Positions 14,027 through 27,326 are shown, counted from the first letter of the stretch. The stretch is 64,000 nucleotides of DNA from Hofstenia miamia (GCA_004352715.1 SCFE01000116.1:1031796-1095795); one strand, 5' to 3'. Numbers and translations: made by a program. The notes: generated by a model from the sequence alone, not told the origin.

Positions 14027-15190
14027 TCAATTTTGCAATTAAGTCATAAATACTGTACAAATGATCAAGTTATAATTTTTCTTTTTACTATAAAGATGCC
14101 ACCGCTGCAAATAACTGACTAATAAGGGTTGATCTCTGATGTGTTTTTTTTGACGAATGAACTTTAAATACTGAAATTTTAAAATTTGGAATTTAAAAAA
14201 CCATTAAGTGATGAAGACTTTGGGCTGTGAAGACGTCCATCAGAAATAAAGCAAAAGGCGTTAGAAAAGTCAAATTCCGAAAAACGGATTGTGTTAAGTT
14301 GCCCAGATGCGGTTTGAAGAGTGAAATTTAAAAACGATTAATTTTTTATTAAAATAATATGACAAATTGTTGGTTGGGAGTTTGAAGATGTTTTCAGAGG
14401 TATGTCAAAAAAGCTAATGTCAACCGGCCCAGGTTATAAACTTACAAATTTGGCTCTTCTCTTATTGAATTTGTATATTTTTATCAGACATAAGTTAAAA
14501 TGTCTAAAACAAATCAATATATCATTGTACCTAAAATAGAAAATTGGAATAAAAGAACCAACTTTCCAGATATTCGAAACATTAAATGAAAAAATCAGAT
14601 ATATTCTTGGCCTGCCGAGTGAATTTTGTCCCATGATAAGACTGCTAGTGACAAACACATCGACCACAAAAAATCGAAATGTATGTATTTTGAATTTCAA
14701 AGTGGCACCGTCCAACAGAACACAAAAATGGCTCAAACTCAATTAAAAGAATGGTCTTACACCAATTGCAAAACTCTTTAAATGACTGTCATTCAAAAAT
14801 AAAATGAATGGACAAATATATAGCTACATTACTTGCAAAAGAGGAATTGCTATTTGACATTTCCATACAATACATTGGCTTCACAAACTGCACCTTTATG
14901 GATTGCAATAATCAACTTCTGTCTTCAATTAAAAACTAATAAAAATGATGAAAAACAAGTTTTCAAAAATTTAAATTAAATTTCATTATGTAGGGGGGGC
15001 ATTGCAAGCAACAGAATTCAAATACATTTTAGCTACCAAATCTTATTATGAATTTTTGTTTTATGAATTTGAAATAGCCATCGCATGATTAATCGATTTG
15101 AAGCTCAAATTTGAAGTAGAATTTTCCGATTAATTGCAGAGTCACCATGCACATAAATGTCCTGAACAATGACAAACAATATGAATCACC
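14021..15190. mobile_element. Possible heavily decayed mariner-like remnant
   Basis: Begins with GGGTAGTC beside a TA tract and contains scattered plus-strand fragments such as VAPSNRTQKWLKLN that resemble the region after the second catalytic Asp of mariner transposases. No right end was found, so this is tentative. Confidence 0.25.
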
Positions 15191-15344
15191 TTAAACTAAC
15201 TAGCGGATATTCAAAGGGACATCATCAAATACACAGCATGAATACAATAATATATGTAACGATCATACCTTTACGAGCAGAGCTGTATGACTATTAAGTC
15301 GAAGGTATCACAAGCAAAAGCAGAAAAAGCAGCCAAAACGCATG

Positions 15345-15607
15345 TCACACATGTGTCTCATCTGTAGACGGCGTATAATTAGGCAGCACAGTACTAATGC
15401 AGTTGGCAACTCCTTCGCCTTGATTCACAGCTTTGGGAATACAGTTGTGAGTTTTATTATTGTGACCAACTATTAAAGAAGGGAGAGAATGCATGGGTGG
15501 TGCCGTTCGAATTGTAGGCTCAAATTCTCGAGCCACCGCTAGTCCAGCATCTCCAGCATTACTTTCTTCTGGTTGAATGGCATCCAGAATATCATCGTCG
15601 TCCGATC
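15345..15607 (-). CDS. Shaker: Kv1 channel C-terminal exon with PDZ ligand
   Basis: A minus-strand exon starting after acceptor ATTCTTAG (15608-15609) that begins with GA, exactly completing the split glycine codon of the central exon, so the join reads HNG-SDDDDILDAIQ. It adds 86 residues after the junction codon: an acidic start, a Ser/Pro-rich middle and the end STDETHV followed by TGA. The last four residues ETHV fit the class I PDZ-binding ligand (S/T-X-V; Shaker and Kv1 end ETDV) used for clustering by Discs-large/PSD-95 proteins. The intron (15608-21759, about 6.15 kb) holds a Tc1-like remnant and TA tracts. An unseen exon of compatible phase in between cannot be excluded, but direct joining is in frame. 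Confidence 0.85.
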
Positions 15608-18600
15608 CTAAGAATAATGAGATAGCGTTCTTATTTTATTTAAGATAAAATTTGAGAAGTTTACAATTATTTTTGTTTGTAAACAATCATTTTTGTTAAG
15701 AAGTTTATTGAGAAGATGAATTTGAACTTAAAATTATACATTAAATCACTGAGCAGAAATACTTCAAAACTAGCAATAATACAAAAATTGGAAATAGCTT
15801 AAACTAATGTGTATATTTTCTAAGATTTTGCAGTCCATACAAATACTTCTAAATAATAGCTCAACAGTATGAGACATGTCAAGCTTAAAGTTAATTCAAT
15901 TAGAATTAGAAAAAGCTAACTTGCTGTGAAAGCTAAACAAAATTTTTTCATAAAAAACTGATTAAGAGCAATACAATAGAGCTTCAATTACGTTTGTTTA
16001 AAAATAATAATTTTTTACAGCTTTAGGCTTGCTTTAAATCAATCAAATGAAAGAGGTCTTTCCAGTAAATTTAAATAGTTCTAATAGAAAATAATTTTTT
16101 CATGTATTTTAAAATAAAAATATTTAAGATTATTTATTTTCCATCGCAATAAATGTAAAGTGCTAATAGTGCAGAACAAATTTTAACAAGGTGTCACACT
16201 ATACATGGCCTCCAGCAACTTTATCCTGTTTAAATCTATTTTTGAATTATGAACAAATATTGAAAAATCTCAAGGCGATGAAGTTCTGCAAAAATACAAT
16301 CTAATGAATACTTAAAAAGCCGCCGCAAAACAGATAATTGACAATTTGAAACTAAATCTAAATAATTATGGTCAAGCATATGCATGCAAATATGTTTTCT
16401 ACAATATTTCCATTTCCCGTAATCATGCAATTCAAGAGAAATTAATAAAAACCTTTACAACTAACGCCTAGTCCAATTATTTTAAAACTAATAAAATATG
16501 TTCGATTAGAAATTCTCCAATTAAGCATTTCTATTTGAATAAAAACTACCAGAATTGAAAAAACTATTAATCTAACAGTAAATATGATATTACATATTAA
16601 TTAATTAAAATGATGCAGGATGTTCGATAAAAAGTAGACGATTTGGGAACTCCGCAATTCTTAAAAATTAGTGATAGCAGACTGAAATTTCGGCTGCATC
16701 GAAGAGAGAAGGATTTAAAGTTATATTTGGTATCACATATACGCATAATGAATATATATGTGCATCGGTAGAACTTACATTTAACTCGTTGCATTAATGC
16801 TACAGTTAACACTAGAAGGGAGATAATTTACTGTGGGAGAAATTTTTAAGCATCGATCCGTAATCAGTACAATTCGTCGAATTTCAAGCAAGATATGGAA
16901 CACAATTATGTAAAAAAAACAATTCAACCCAATTATGCTAAATGGATTGGCAACGGCACAGTGCATAATTTCAATAAGGGAATTTAGGCCATCCAAAAAT
17001 AGTAAGGACAAGATGTAATTAGCATGGTAAGCATGTAATTGACGTTGATAAAACGAAATCACTGAGAAAATTTTCTGCTAAGACAAAGAAAACCAGTGCT
17101 TATCTAATCCTCAACGATGACCTTCATTTATAATCGTATAAAACGCTAAATCATCTAGAGCACTTAAGCAGGATAAGAGTAGCAAATGCTTGTGTGCCTT
17201 TTGATAAATGCATTGAATCTAGTGGTTGTCAGGTAGAATGCTAAATGTTTAACACAATTTTAAATCTGTTTCTTATTTCAGCCTTCTAGCACTACTAGTT
17301 GAAAAATAGAGTTTTCAATTCGGCAACTTATTTAGCAAATACCCTACATATTCAAATCTACTAAAACAATTCAAACAATTTAATTAAAAAAGTATTTTTT
17401 CACAAGGAAAAAATAGACAACAAACTATAATGAATGGTCAAATTGTCAACGCTGTCTTGGCGCCAACGAAATTCGGAGTTATATATAATTTCAAATTATG
17501 TGCAACTATTTAAAAATATACTAAAGATTTAATTATCAATATGGGTGCCCTTTACATTGAATTTTTATGATAATCTATTTTTAAGAATACTTTTTATTGA
17601 AAGGTAAAAAAATGTAAAAAACTGTAATGCTTACATTAATTGCACAATTCAAAATCACGCCTCAAACGTGAAAGAATGCAAAATGGCGTGATCTAGAATC
17701 GAAAATTCATTAATCAACTCGAAAGTAGGCATGTGAAATGTTTTTTAATTTTCGTGTATTTTCAGAATTTAGAAATAATTGGAGATCAAATATGAAAAAT
17801 TGCTGTATTAGCCATATTAATGTAGAAACGATTTAATATATAGTTAAAACATTAATACAAAGCAAAGAATGTACTTAATAATAGTGACAATAACTTATAG
17901 CATCGAATTGGCAAGAACAACGTAATAAGAATATTGAACTTTTCAAATTGTTTATATATTCCAATGTTGAAACGAAAACATGCGAGTAGAACTACCAAGT
18001 GACACATCAAACTCACTTGAAAGCTACTATTTGGATGATGTATACTTATAACTATAGCTGAACGAAATGCAAAGGACTTAATCTTTATGATGAACGGAAA
18101 AACCTTTTGAAAATGGATTGGTAAATTTAAACACGTTAAAAATGAATGAATTCCTTACTTCTTACTTCATCAACCCATGGAGTTATTCAATATATTTTAA
18201 AATTTTAATCTAAGATAAATTGATCGATTTTCTTATGATATTTATGGATTTGTTATTATGCTTGAATACTTGATCATATTTCATATAGAATTGTCTCATA
18301 TAATTTCCAATTGGTGGATATATCTGAATATCGATCAGTGTTAGACAAAATGGTAGTATTTAGAAAAAATTGTTAAAACCGTTTAAAACATGCTTTTATC
18401 AATCACAAGCAGCTATCTAGACAAAAATTTGGAGTTTTTGTGTAAATAATACCCATTGTATAAAAGGTTATTGCCATCTCAGCTCTTTCTGGAATAAACT
18501 ATGGCATCTTTCGTGATAGTGTTAGCAATTTTTTGTTTACATTTTATAAATAGTAATGGAGTTTTTCGAAACCTAACTGGTTTTTCATTTCTACTTACGA

Positions 18601-20601
18601 TTGCAAATGAATGACATTTAACTTATCATTGGTACGACAATTTTCACAGCCAAAGAGTTCAATATTATAAGAGACAAAATTAACAGAGCAGTGACTAAAT
18701 TGAAGAGGCCCCATTATATTTTTCAACTACATTAAATTATTTACATTTCTTTTGCTAATGGAAGCCAAATATATAAATATTTCCTTTGTAATTTCCTGGA
18801 GATTATTATGCATTTAAATAGTTGACTCGGTATCGTTACCCCTAATCAACATTGCTCACATGTTGTTTGTTATCTATTAATGTCCGAAAAACGTAAAGTT
18901 CGAAATCTAAATCCTTCGATAAACAAATCCGTTTCGTTTAAATTTACAGCATTTTTTCAATGGGAGACAACATATTAGTAATCTTTACACAATTTTAATT
19001 GTTTGATTCTAAAATTGCTAGCTATACATGTATAGTTTTCTGTTAGTTTCGACCGTTTAATTTAGAACACTTTGCAATAAGTAATATCAGTTTCATTTGC
19101 ATATGCAACAGAGTGAAATACAACAGTAAATATTCTCTGCAATTTCGAATAAATATATCCAGTATACTACTGACAAGATTGATATCAACTGATTTACACG
19201 TGGTTGTCAATCATCCAATCAGAATAAAATATACGCAACAAAAATTCACGGACTTCGATTTGCTCCCTTCATCATGAGATTTGATTTTGCAATATTAATC
19301 GAAGTAAAACGTATGTAACAAACAACGTTTAAAAAAACGGGTAAATATCAATAACTCAAGAAAATGAATAATCGAAAAAGGATAGTCTATTTCTAAATAT
19401 ATGATGATAGAATAAATGCATTAATTTTCTAAAACATGATAAATTAAGTTGCCTGCATAATAATTTGTTTTAACCATGACAAAAACTTTCGAATTATTAT
19501 AATGATCTAGTTTATTATTTAGTTGTCCGGTATAAATGTAAAAGAATAGAATGCTGAGAAAATTTACTGCTAATGAAGAGCAGACGGTAAGATGAGTGCA
19601 GGGTGATATTATGAAAAAAGAAATTATGTCGGATTGAAAATTCTCCTCTAAGCCCATTTAACCCTACTAGTTTTTTTATTTCCCTGGGTTTACGGTCCCC
19701 GGGGCTACTGTCCAAAATATTGTTTCCAGGTCAGTTTAATTCCCATTAGTGACTTCTTCAAATTAATATCGTCCTAAAAATACAATTTTTACTCGGCAGC
19801 AGGAATAAAATTTCAATTTTTTCCAATAACTCTCGAAATGCATGATTTTGACATTTTTGTATAATTTTAGAATAATTTGTGAAGTCATTACGCAAAATAT
19901 GAAAATGGAATAAAAAGTAATTACTGTGCTAAATTTTATGTGGAAATACCAATTCTATATAAAGTCATGCAAATTTCCCTAAAACAACGAAAAACCGGAT
20001 TTTCTGCGATATCCTTGAATTATGCAGGCTTTTATTGTTTAGCAATCTTATTTTTTTATTATATATCATATATTCCCTTGCAAAACATGGAAACAAAATC
20101 GAAAAAAAGGTTTTCCAGATTTTGTTAGCCTCAAATTATGTAAAGTATCTAATTATTATCGAAAAAGTAATTAAGATAAACTAAGGAAACCCGGGCGAAA
20201 ATGTGTCGTTAATAGCTCAAACCAGGGTTGGTAGTTTTGTGTTTTTTCCGGGAAAACGCTTAAAAAATTTTTACAGTAAAAAACACGTTTTCAAATTCTT
20301 TGATCGATACAGTGATAACAAAAATTATACTTTGTAACAAAAATGTTAACAAAAAACGTTTATTCGTCTCTACCTGCCAACGCTATCTGAAAATAATACA
20401 AAAACAAACTCCAAAACAAATCAAACTTCCTTCTAAATCAAATAGCCGTCAAGTATTAAAAGTTCCTACTAAAGCAACAAGCTGAAAAAATCAGATATTT
20501 TTTCAGATATTAAACGAGTTTTATTTGTTTTCTATACAAAACGCCCCTTCCCTTATATACTTAGCGCTCATATATATTAGACAATCTATACCCGAGCGCC
20601 C

Positions 20602-20613
<12 letters not shown>

Positions 20614-20652
<39 letters not shown>
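20614..20652. repeat. TA microsatellite
   Basis: 39-base TA tract inside the Kv1 intron, immediately left of a Tc1-like element. Confidence 0.9.
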
Positions 20653-20664
<12 letters not shown>

Positions 20665-20666
20665 CA

Positions 20667-21192
20667 CAGTGGCGTGCAAAAGTCTGAATACACCTACATA
20701 ATTGTATATAATTGACTGTTTCACTTATCTTTGGCAAATATGCATGGTGAAAACAGTATTACATGTTTATATTGGTTCATATATTAAATGTCTTGATTAG
20801 TTTGTATGTGCAATGAGATATGTGGCTTAGTATTTGTGCAAATATAGTGCTGCTAAGGGATGAAAGTTACTCATATCAACAAATTGTTAATGTGAGTTGT
20901 GAAGGTGAACAACATGCAATTACTAGACGATCATCGACTGGAAGTAAAGTTTTGGGAAAACTAGTGGGTGATGCAGAAAGCTCTCTTTTCAAACTGTCTG
21001 CCTGATCCACCAAATAGTGACTTTCAATCCTAGTGTTAGCAACTCATTTCTATAGGACCAACTTCCACCAGAGGTGCAAATCAACACCTCAACAATGTGC
21101 TGGCACCTCTCCAAAAAGGTTTTTCTTGTAGTTTAAGCTACTGAAATCAATAAAAATACAGGTGTATTTAGACTTTTGCACACCACCCACTG
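20667..21192. mobile_element. Tc1-like remnant, about 0.53 kb
   Basis: Ends CAGTGGCGTGCAAAAGTCTG and, reversed, CAGTGGGTGGTGTGCAAAAG, continuing to a shared AATACACCT. The plus strand has LLRDESYSYQQIVNV, like the helix-turn-helix start of Tc1 transposases, and little else, so it is an internally deleted copy. Confidence 0.7.
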
Positions 21193-21759
21193 TATATATA
21201 TATATATTTATTCATTACAAACAATGATCTGCAGTACAAGACAGAATAATATAAAATATAAAACTTTAGTAATAGAGAGTTTTTTCCTTTCGTAGAAATT
21301 TAATGTCTTAATGATTTCTTCAAAGAGGAAGGCCTTAATAAATAATAGTACAAGGGCGATCAAAATGTGCTAGAAAACATTTCTCAATTTATAAAAATTA
21401 ATCAAATTATTTAGAATACTACAACAGTGATTGATATACATTTCCTGAATACAGCTACTCATTGAACAATGTAAAAATATTAGTTTGAGAACAAAATATC
21501 TAATTTCTTAATAGACACTTGTTTCTTTGTTTGTATACCGCGATAATATATTATTCTCCATTGTTGATTTGCAATAATTAAAAATTTAGAAAATTGGAGC
21601 TTAATATATAATAAAATTGAAAATTCAATTAACAAATTGGCAAAACAATGACATTGTAATGTTAATTAAGTGATAGTTGAAAATTTGAAAATAAAAAATC
21701 GTTATCATAAAATGTATCTAAATATAGATGACAGAATACAATTATAAATAAGAGCATAC

Positions 21760-23047
21760 CATTGTGAATACTTGGAGAAATAACATTAGGATTAGGAAGT
21801 GGTAAGTAAGGACATGCACTCTGTACGTGTGTATACTGATCAGAATCATCACTGTCATTATCACGGTGATAAAAATAATTAAAATTAGATACAATAACAG
21901 GCACTGGTAAAGCAATTGTCAAGACGCCAGCTATTGCACATAATGAACCAACAATCTTGCCAGTAAAAGTCTTTGGAAGAATATCGCCGTATCCCACAGT
22001 AGTCATTGTAACAACAGCCCACCAAAAGGCATCAGGGATTGACTTGAATAGAGTGGCAGAACTGTCGACTTCAGCGAAATATACAGCACTGGAGAAAAGA
22101 ACAACACTGATTCCCAAGAAGAATATCAAAAGGCCTAATTCCCGAATACTTGCACGTAGAGTTCTTCCAAGAATTTGAAGTCCCTTTGAATGACGAGACA
22201 ACTTAAAAATACGAAACACCCTTACAAGTCGAATAACTCTTAGAATAGCTAGAGACATTGCGCGAGTACTATCAGTACTTTCAGAAGGATCACCATCTTG
22301 CTTTTCAAACAAACTGTCATAAACCAACGATAATAACTGAATAAAATAAGGCAAAATTGCAAGTAGATCAAAGGCGTTCATTAGATTTTTAATAAAACTA
22401 AACTTGCAAGGACTTGAAATAAAGCGACAAACCAGTTCTAAAGTAAACCAAATTACACAGAGAGTTTCAATAGCGAAAAAAGGATTTGCAAAATTTGCAG
22501 CCTTTTCATATTCTTTGAACTGAGGCATTGTTTCTAAACAAAACGTGACAATTGACAATAAGATGACAGTGACAGACAAAATTGCAACACACCTAGCAGC
22601 TCTTGAACTTTCTGGAAATTCAAAGAGCAGCCAAATTAGTCTTAAGGTAGCATTTGAAGGTAAAGGACGTTCAGGCTCCTTTACAAAGCCTTCGTCCTCA
22701 CGAAATCTCTGAATTGTTTCCTCATCGAGTTCATAAAATTTAACTTCTTCCATGAAAACATCGATAGGAACATTTACTGGTCTGCGCAAACGCCCACCAC
22801 TTTGATAATAATATAAAATTGCATCGAAACTCGGCCGATTACGATCAAAAAAATATTCGTTTCGAGAAGAATCGAAAAATCTTATTCGTTTATCGGGATT
22901 TCCAAGCAAAGTATTGGGAAACTGTCCCAGAGTTTTTAACTGAGTTTCAAATTTAAGTCCACTGACATTAATGATAATTCGCTGACAAAGTTCATGTGAA
23001 TGTCGAAAATGCTCACGACTGTCAAACAAAAAACCATCTTCGGCAAC
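21760..23047 (-). CDS. Shaker: Shaker/Kv1 potassium channel, central exon (T1 domain and S1-S6)
   Basis: Encodes most of a voltage-gated K+ channel alpha subunit of the plasma membrane. Numbering the spliced protein of about 557 residues: the tetramerisation T1 domain spans about 58-160 ([30 protein letters not shown]), S1 is near 194-215 ending FCLETMP, the S4 sensor near 309-326 has arginines and a lysine every third residue ([17 protein letters not shown]), the selectivity filter TMTTVGYGD is at 388-396, and S6 carries the Kv1 PVPV gate motif near 422. These are Shaker-subfamily signatures, not Shab, Shaw or Shal. The exon begins after an acceptor TTTTAG at 23048 and ends at a GTATGC donor (21759-21758), splitting a glycine codon. 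Reading past that donor gives only a short intronic tail, so the open frame down to 21662 is not real coding sequence. The extracellular S1-S2 loop is short compared with Drosophila Shaker. No frame damage is seen. Confidence 0.95.
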
Positions 23048-23102
23048 CTAAAATTACAAATATGACTATTTAAAATAGATCTGATAACACAACATGAAAT
23101 AC

Positions 23103-23225
23103 CTCAGTGGCTTTGTCACCGTGGTGATTGCATGTGGGCATGCGATTTGATGAAATAATATTGTTTTTTGAAGAAATCTTTGATCGAAGATTGGCAGAAT
23201 CGACACCAACCATTGCTGATTCCAT
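23103..23225 (-). CDS. Shaker: Kv1 channel N-terminal exon, candidate inactivation ball
   Basis: This 41-codon exon opens with ATG at 23225 (an in-frame TAA lies nine bases upstream) and ends at a GTATTT donor at 23102. A 55-nt intron (23048-23102) joins it in phase 0 to the central exon, giving ...GDKATE then [14 protein letters not shown]. The first residues, MESAMVGVDSANLRSK, resemble the start of vertebrate Kv1.4 (M-E-x-A-M-V then an acidic residue and serine), the N-type inactivation ball; the following stretch is rich in Ser, Lys, Asn and His, as expected of a flexible chain. That it works as a ball is an inference from this likeness. Alternative 5' exons, usual in Shaker genes, may lie further upstream and are not visible to me. 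Confidence 0.75.
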
Positions 23226-23519
23226 TTGTGGTTAAAGGGTCCAAGGACGCCACCTTGCACAAAAGATGTTTAAAATGATGAGAGAAATTAAAACCAAAAA
23301 GACCCAATATGCCAACTTTCTCACTATATATTTCTCGTTGAATCACAAAAGCATTATACATCAATCTAAAATATAGGTATTGTAAGTAAAGACCATCTCA
23401 AATTAACAAATTTTAATTCCAAAAAATGTATTAGTCTTGAAGTATACAAATTAGAAACATCCATGTATGTGTGAATGCATACGCATACATAAAAAGACGT
23501 TTATACAGAAACATATATA

Positions 23520-24342
23520 CAGTGCATGCCATGAAATTATGCAAGTAAGTTTTTCAGATTTTTTTCGAAGATAATATGGAGAGTGCGATTTTTTCTTTAT
23601 TGAACTTCAAAATGTATGTAATTGGAAAGACCTATCACAATTTTTGTTGAATTTTCGACGTTGATCATGTTTAATTCCGGTAAATTTGAAAATTAGGTGT
23701 GCCACCAAATTATGCATGTGCTATAAAAGCTAACGAACATAGATGTATTCGCACATACAAATATGTTATTTTCACATGGGTAAAGTCAAAGATCTTTCTG
23801 AAACTGAGCAAGCTAAAATTGTCAAGAACCTTGGCGAAGGGTGCTCTATACTGAGATTTAAAAGATGCTGGGACGAGATCAAGTCCAGTGAGGTAAATAC
23901 ATTTCATCATTAGCCAGATTCAAGTTGGCAAGTCGTGAATAACACATGTTAAGCATTAATGGGCCAGAAATCCTCTCAGCAAATGTGCTCAAATCTTTGG
24001 AGCAGCAGTAGGTAAAATTAGTAAGTCAACAAGAAGTAAAATGTTAAGGAGTATTGGAAAAGTAAAAAACCTAGAGCAAGATCACCCTTGAATAAAAAAC
24101 ACAAAGAAAAATGGCTAGAATTGTGGTGCAAATACTTGAAATTGTATTTTAAACGTGTCATTTGGAACGAAGAAATAAGGGCAAACTTCGACGGACCAGA
24201 GGGTTCGACGAGGGGCTGGATATTACATTATAGAGAGGCTCCAATGCCTCTGAGAAGCCAACAAGGTGGTGCTGGGATTATGATATGGGCAGGTTCTTAC
24301 TGCAGCTAAAATTGAATAACTTACTCAGAGTATGGATGATAG
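23520..24342 (+). mobile_element. Tc1-like element, right end lost in assembly gap
   Basis: Starts CAGTGCATGCCATGAAATTA after a TATATA run. A transposase pseudogene follows on the plus strand: MGKVKDLSETEQAKIVKNLG at 23777, then after stops and shifts RVIWNEEIRANFDGPEG and QQGGAGIMIWAG near 24150-24300, matching the Tc1 pattern (first acidic site, DGPDG, GGGSIMVWG). In the first acidic site Asp is replaced by Asn (WNEE for WSDE). The element runs into the N block at 24343. Confidence 0.75.
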
Positions 24343-25342
24343 NNNNNNNNNNNNNNNNNNNNNNNNNNNNNNNNNNNNNNNNNNNNNNNNNNNNNNNNNN
24401 NNNNNNNNNNNNNNNNNNNNNNNNNNNNNNNNNNNNNNNNNNNNNNNNNNNNNNNNNNNNNNNNNNNNNNNNNNNNNNNNNNNNNNNNNNNNNNNNNNNN
24501 NNNNNNNNNNNNNNNNNNNNNNNNNNNNNNNNNNNNNNNNNNNNNNNNNNNNNNNNNNNNNNNNNNNNNNNNNNNNNNNNNNNNNNNNNNNNNNNNNNNN
24601 NNNNNNNNNNNNNNNNNNNNNNNNNNNNNNNNNNNNNNNNNNNNNNNNNNNNNNNNNNNNNNNNNNNNNNNNNNNNNNNNNNNNNNNNNNNNNNNNNNNN
24701 NNNNNNNNNNNNNNNNNNNNNNNNNNNNNNNNNNNNNNNNNNNNNNNNNNNNNNNNNNNNNNNNNNNNNNNNNNNNNNNNNNNNNNNNNNNNNNNNNNNN
24801 NNNNNNNNNNNNNNNNNNNNNNNNNNNNNNNNNNNNNNNNNNNNNNNNNNNNNNNNNNNNNNNNNNNNNNNNNNNNNNNNNNNNNNNNNNNNNNNNNNNN
24901 NNNNNNNNNNNNNNNNNNNNNNNNNNNNNNNNNNNNNNNNNNNNNNNNNNNNNNNNNNNNNNNNNNNNNNNNNNNNNNNNNNNNNNNNNNNNNNNNNNNN
25001 NNNNNNNNNNNNNNNNNNNNNNNNNNNNNNNNNNNNNNNNNNNNNNNNNNNNNNNNNNNNNNNNNNNNNNNNNNNNNNNNNNNNNNNNNNNNNNNNNNNN
25101 NNNNNNNNNNNNNNNNNNNNNNNNNNNNNNNNNNNNNNNNNNNNNNNNNNNNNNNNNNNNNNNNNNNNNNNNNNNNNNNNNNNNNNNNNNNNNNNNNNNN
25201 NNNNNNNNNNNNNNNNNNNNNNNNNNNNNNNNNNNNNNNNNNNNNNNNNNNNNNNNNNNNNNNNNNNNNNNNNNNNNNNNNNNNNNNNNNNNNNNNNNNN
25301 NNNNNNNNNNNNNNNNNNNNNNNNNNNNNNNNNNNNNNNNNN
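24343..25342. other. Assembly gap, 1000 N
   Basis: Exactly 1000 N, probably a placeholder length, ending in a TA tract. Confidence 0.95.
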
Positions 25343-26800
25343 TATATATATATATATATATTGACCGCTAAGTACGCAGGAAGGACATTTATACGACCGA
25401 TAGATACTTTTTGCAAATTTATATTACTGCTAAGTACATACTAATAGTTTTTCATATAATACCCCTGATTACAAAAATTTCAGAATCGTAAGAAATATAT
25501 TTAAATTGGATATATAACAATCAATTTTGTTAAATACTACGAGCTTGTTTAGCATTATTTTTTTAAAATATATCTTTTGTGTTAATTACATATTAAAAAA
25601 CTATGTTGTTTGTAAACTAATTTTACACCAAAAATTGAAAGGCAATGTAATAAATTCATTGACAGATTGAAAGATTCTAAAACCATCCATCTAGCATGCA
25701 GATTATATAAGAACGATTTTTTTAATGAAGAATACTTTTACATGAGATTTTTTTACATTATTTGTTGATATCGTGGCATTTAATTAAGATTTATGTATTC
25801 CTAACTTCCAGATGACTTACTATGGTGAATGATATAATGACTAGCTGCATTTTGGCCACAATTTCCAGATTGGTTTAAATGGGTTAAAAAAATTTGCATA
25901 AAGGTTATCCAGGATTTTTTAACGCTGTCAGAGTAAAATCTTTTCATTATATTTACTGAGGAAAATGCCTTTAGCCTCAAATAGTCTAGGAATTTTTTAA
26001 AATGTTCAGTGTTTTATCCCAAATTTGAAATCACTTCAGTATAGGAGAACATCTCCTCTTTCCTTTACGTTTTAAATCCTTGCGTGATCGTGATATCCTT
26101 GTTGAGGCGCGCCTGTGCATTAAGTCTGAAGTTGCTAGCGTCCTCAGTAAAATGACATCTAGCTTGTGGTGCAATGGCATTGGATGGCCTATTTACATAA
26201 AGAAATATTTGAGTTTAGTTGTTGTTAACATAACCTTTAGACCTACTGATTATTTGTTGGGAACATGAAATATTTCAAAAAAACTACGAATTTTCATAGA
26301 ACATAGTTCTTTTCAGGAACTTCAGGCACTGAAATACAATTTATTACAAGTATTTAATATTGTCGTGGAATTCACCAATAGATATGTTTATGTCTCGCGA
26401 TTTCCAAAATTCCTAATTGGGGTAAAGAAAATTGTTTCGAAATGTGGGAAAATTGATTTACTTTCTTTTTAAAACACCAGAATGTTTAAGATTATTTCAT
26501 ATTTTAACGGTTATTAATTTAAATTCTAACTGGTTTGACTAGTAACAAACAATAAATTAAAAGATTTCACTATCAAATTCATCCATTTTTAAATTAAAAT
26601 GACCCATTAGCATAGTGATGTTGTATAATGTAAACACTAACGCAAAAAATAACCGCAATAAATATAATTATTGCAGAAAATATATTAATATGTATGCATA
26701 AAGCATACTTGCATATTTCATGCACTAAATAAATAAATGTTTAAGGTAACACAAGAGATCAAAAAATTTACATTCCGAACATATAAAAAATTATCGCAAT
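25343..26800. other. TA tract and non-coding sequence
   Basis: TA tract to about 25361, followed by two copies of GCTAAGTAC (at about 25367 and 25430), the same word as in the element at 28169. The rest has no supported gene; an open stretch at 26080-26268 is somewhat richer in GC but unrecognised. Confidence 0.5.
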
Positions 26801-27326
26801 CAGTGATGACCACTTAAATTAATAGTTTATAGTTTAACAAATTAGTTATACTTAAAGTTAAACTAATTCATTTCAATAGTTTGACTATTAACTATTTAGT
26901 TAAAACGAGAAATCAATAATTCAACTGTTTCTCAAAGCATCGTATTTGACTGAAAATCGTAAAAATCGACTGAAAATTGACAACTTGAAAACTCGTTTCA
27001 TCATGTTCAAATACGGTGATAAATTTTTTTTTCGAAATAGTATGATGCGATTTTAGAATTTCAGCTATTATCGTTCGATATATTCTACTTTAGTTCTGAT
27101 GAGTTAAATAATTCTGAAGCATCAACAAATTCTGATTTTATTGCAACATTTTTGTCTCTCTCTCGCAAGTTACGTTTGAAGCAAGCCATTGTCGTCGCCC
27201 GGGCTAAGAAATCTCTTGACTATTTTTTCAGTCTTAATTTGTAAATAGTTAAACTAATTAGTAAAATTAAATGAAAACAGTTTAAATGATGAAAAATAGT
27301 TAAATTAATTTAACTGCTCAACACTG
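26801..27326. mobile_element. hAT-type short element, TTAGTTTAACTAATT words
   Basis: Ends CAGTGATGACCACTTAAATT and, reversed, CAGTGTTGAGCAGTTAAATT, flanked by the 8-bp target duplication ATCGCAAT / ATCGCACT (one mismatch). Both ends contain degenerate repeats of TAGTTTAACTAATT. No transposase. The 8-bp duplication and CAGTG start place it with hAT elements. Confidence 0.8.

Larger units (their letters stand above)
15608..21759 (-). other. Last intron of the Kv1 gene
   Basis: AT-rich, no convincing coding exon. It contains one end of a mariner-like inverted repeat near 16616, a TA microsatellite at 20614-20652 and the Tc1-like element at 20667-21192. A short GC-rich patch near 19660-19730 could be an old repeat. 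Donor GTATGC and acceptor ATTCTTAG fit normal splice sites. Confidence 0.7.

Noticed and set aside
16612-16650. CAGGATGTTCGATAAAAAGT, like a mariner terminal repeat
   Set aside because: Only one end was found, and no transposase remnant lies beside it; not annotated as an element.
21957-22178. Plus-strand open frame inside the Kv1 exon
   Set aside because: Shadow of the minus-strand channel gene.
24285-25444. Long open frames across 24343-25342 and 48356-49355
   Set aside because: They consist almost entirely of N and have no coding evidence.
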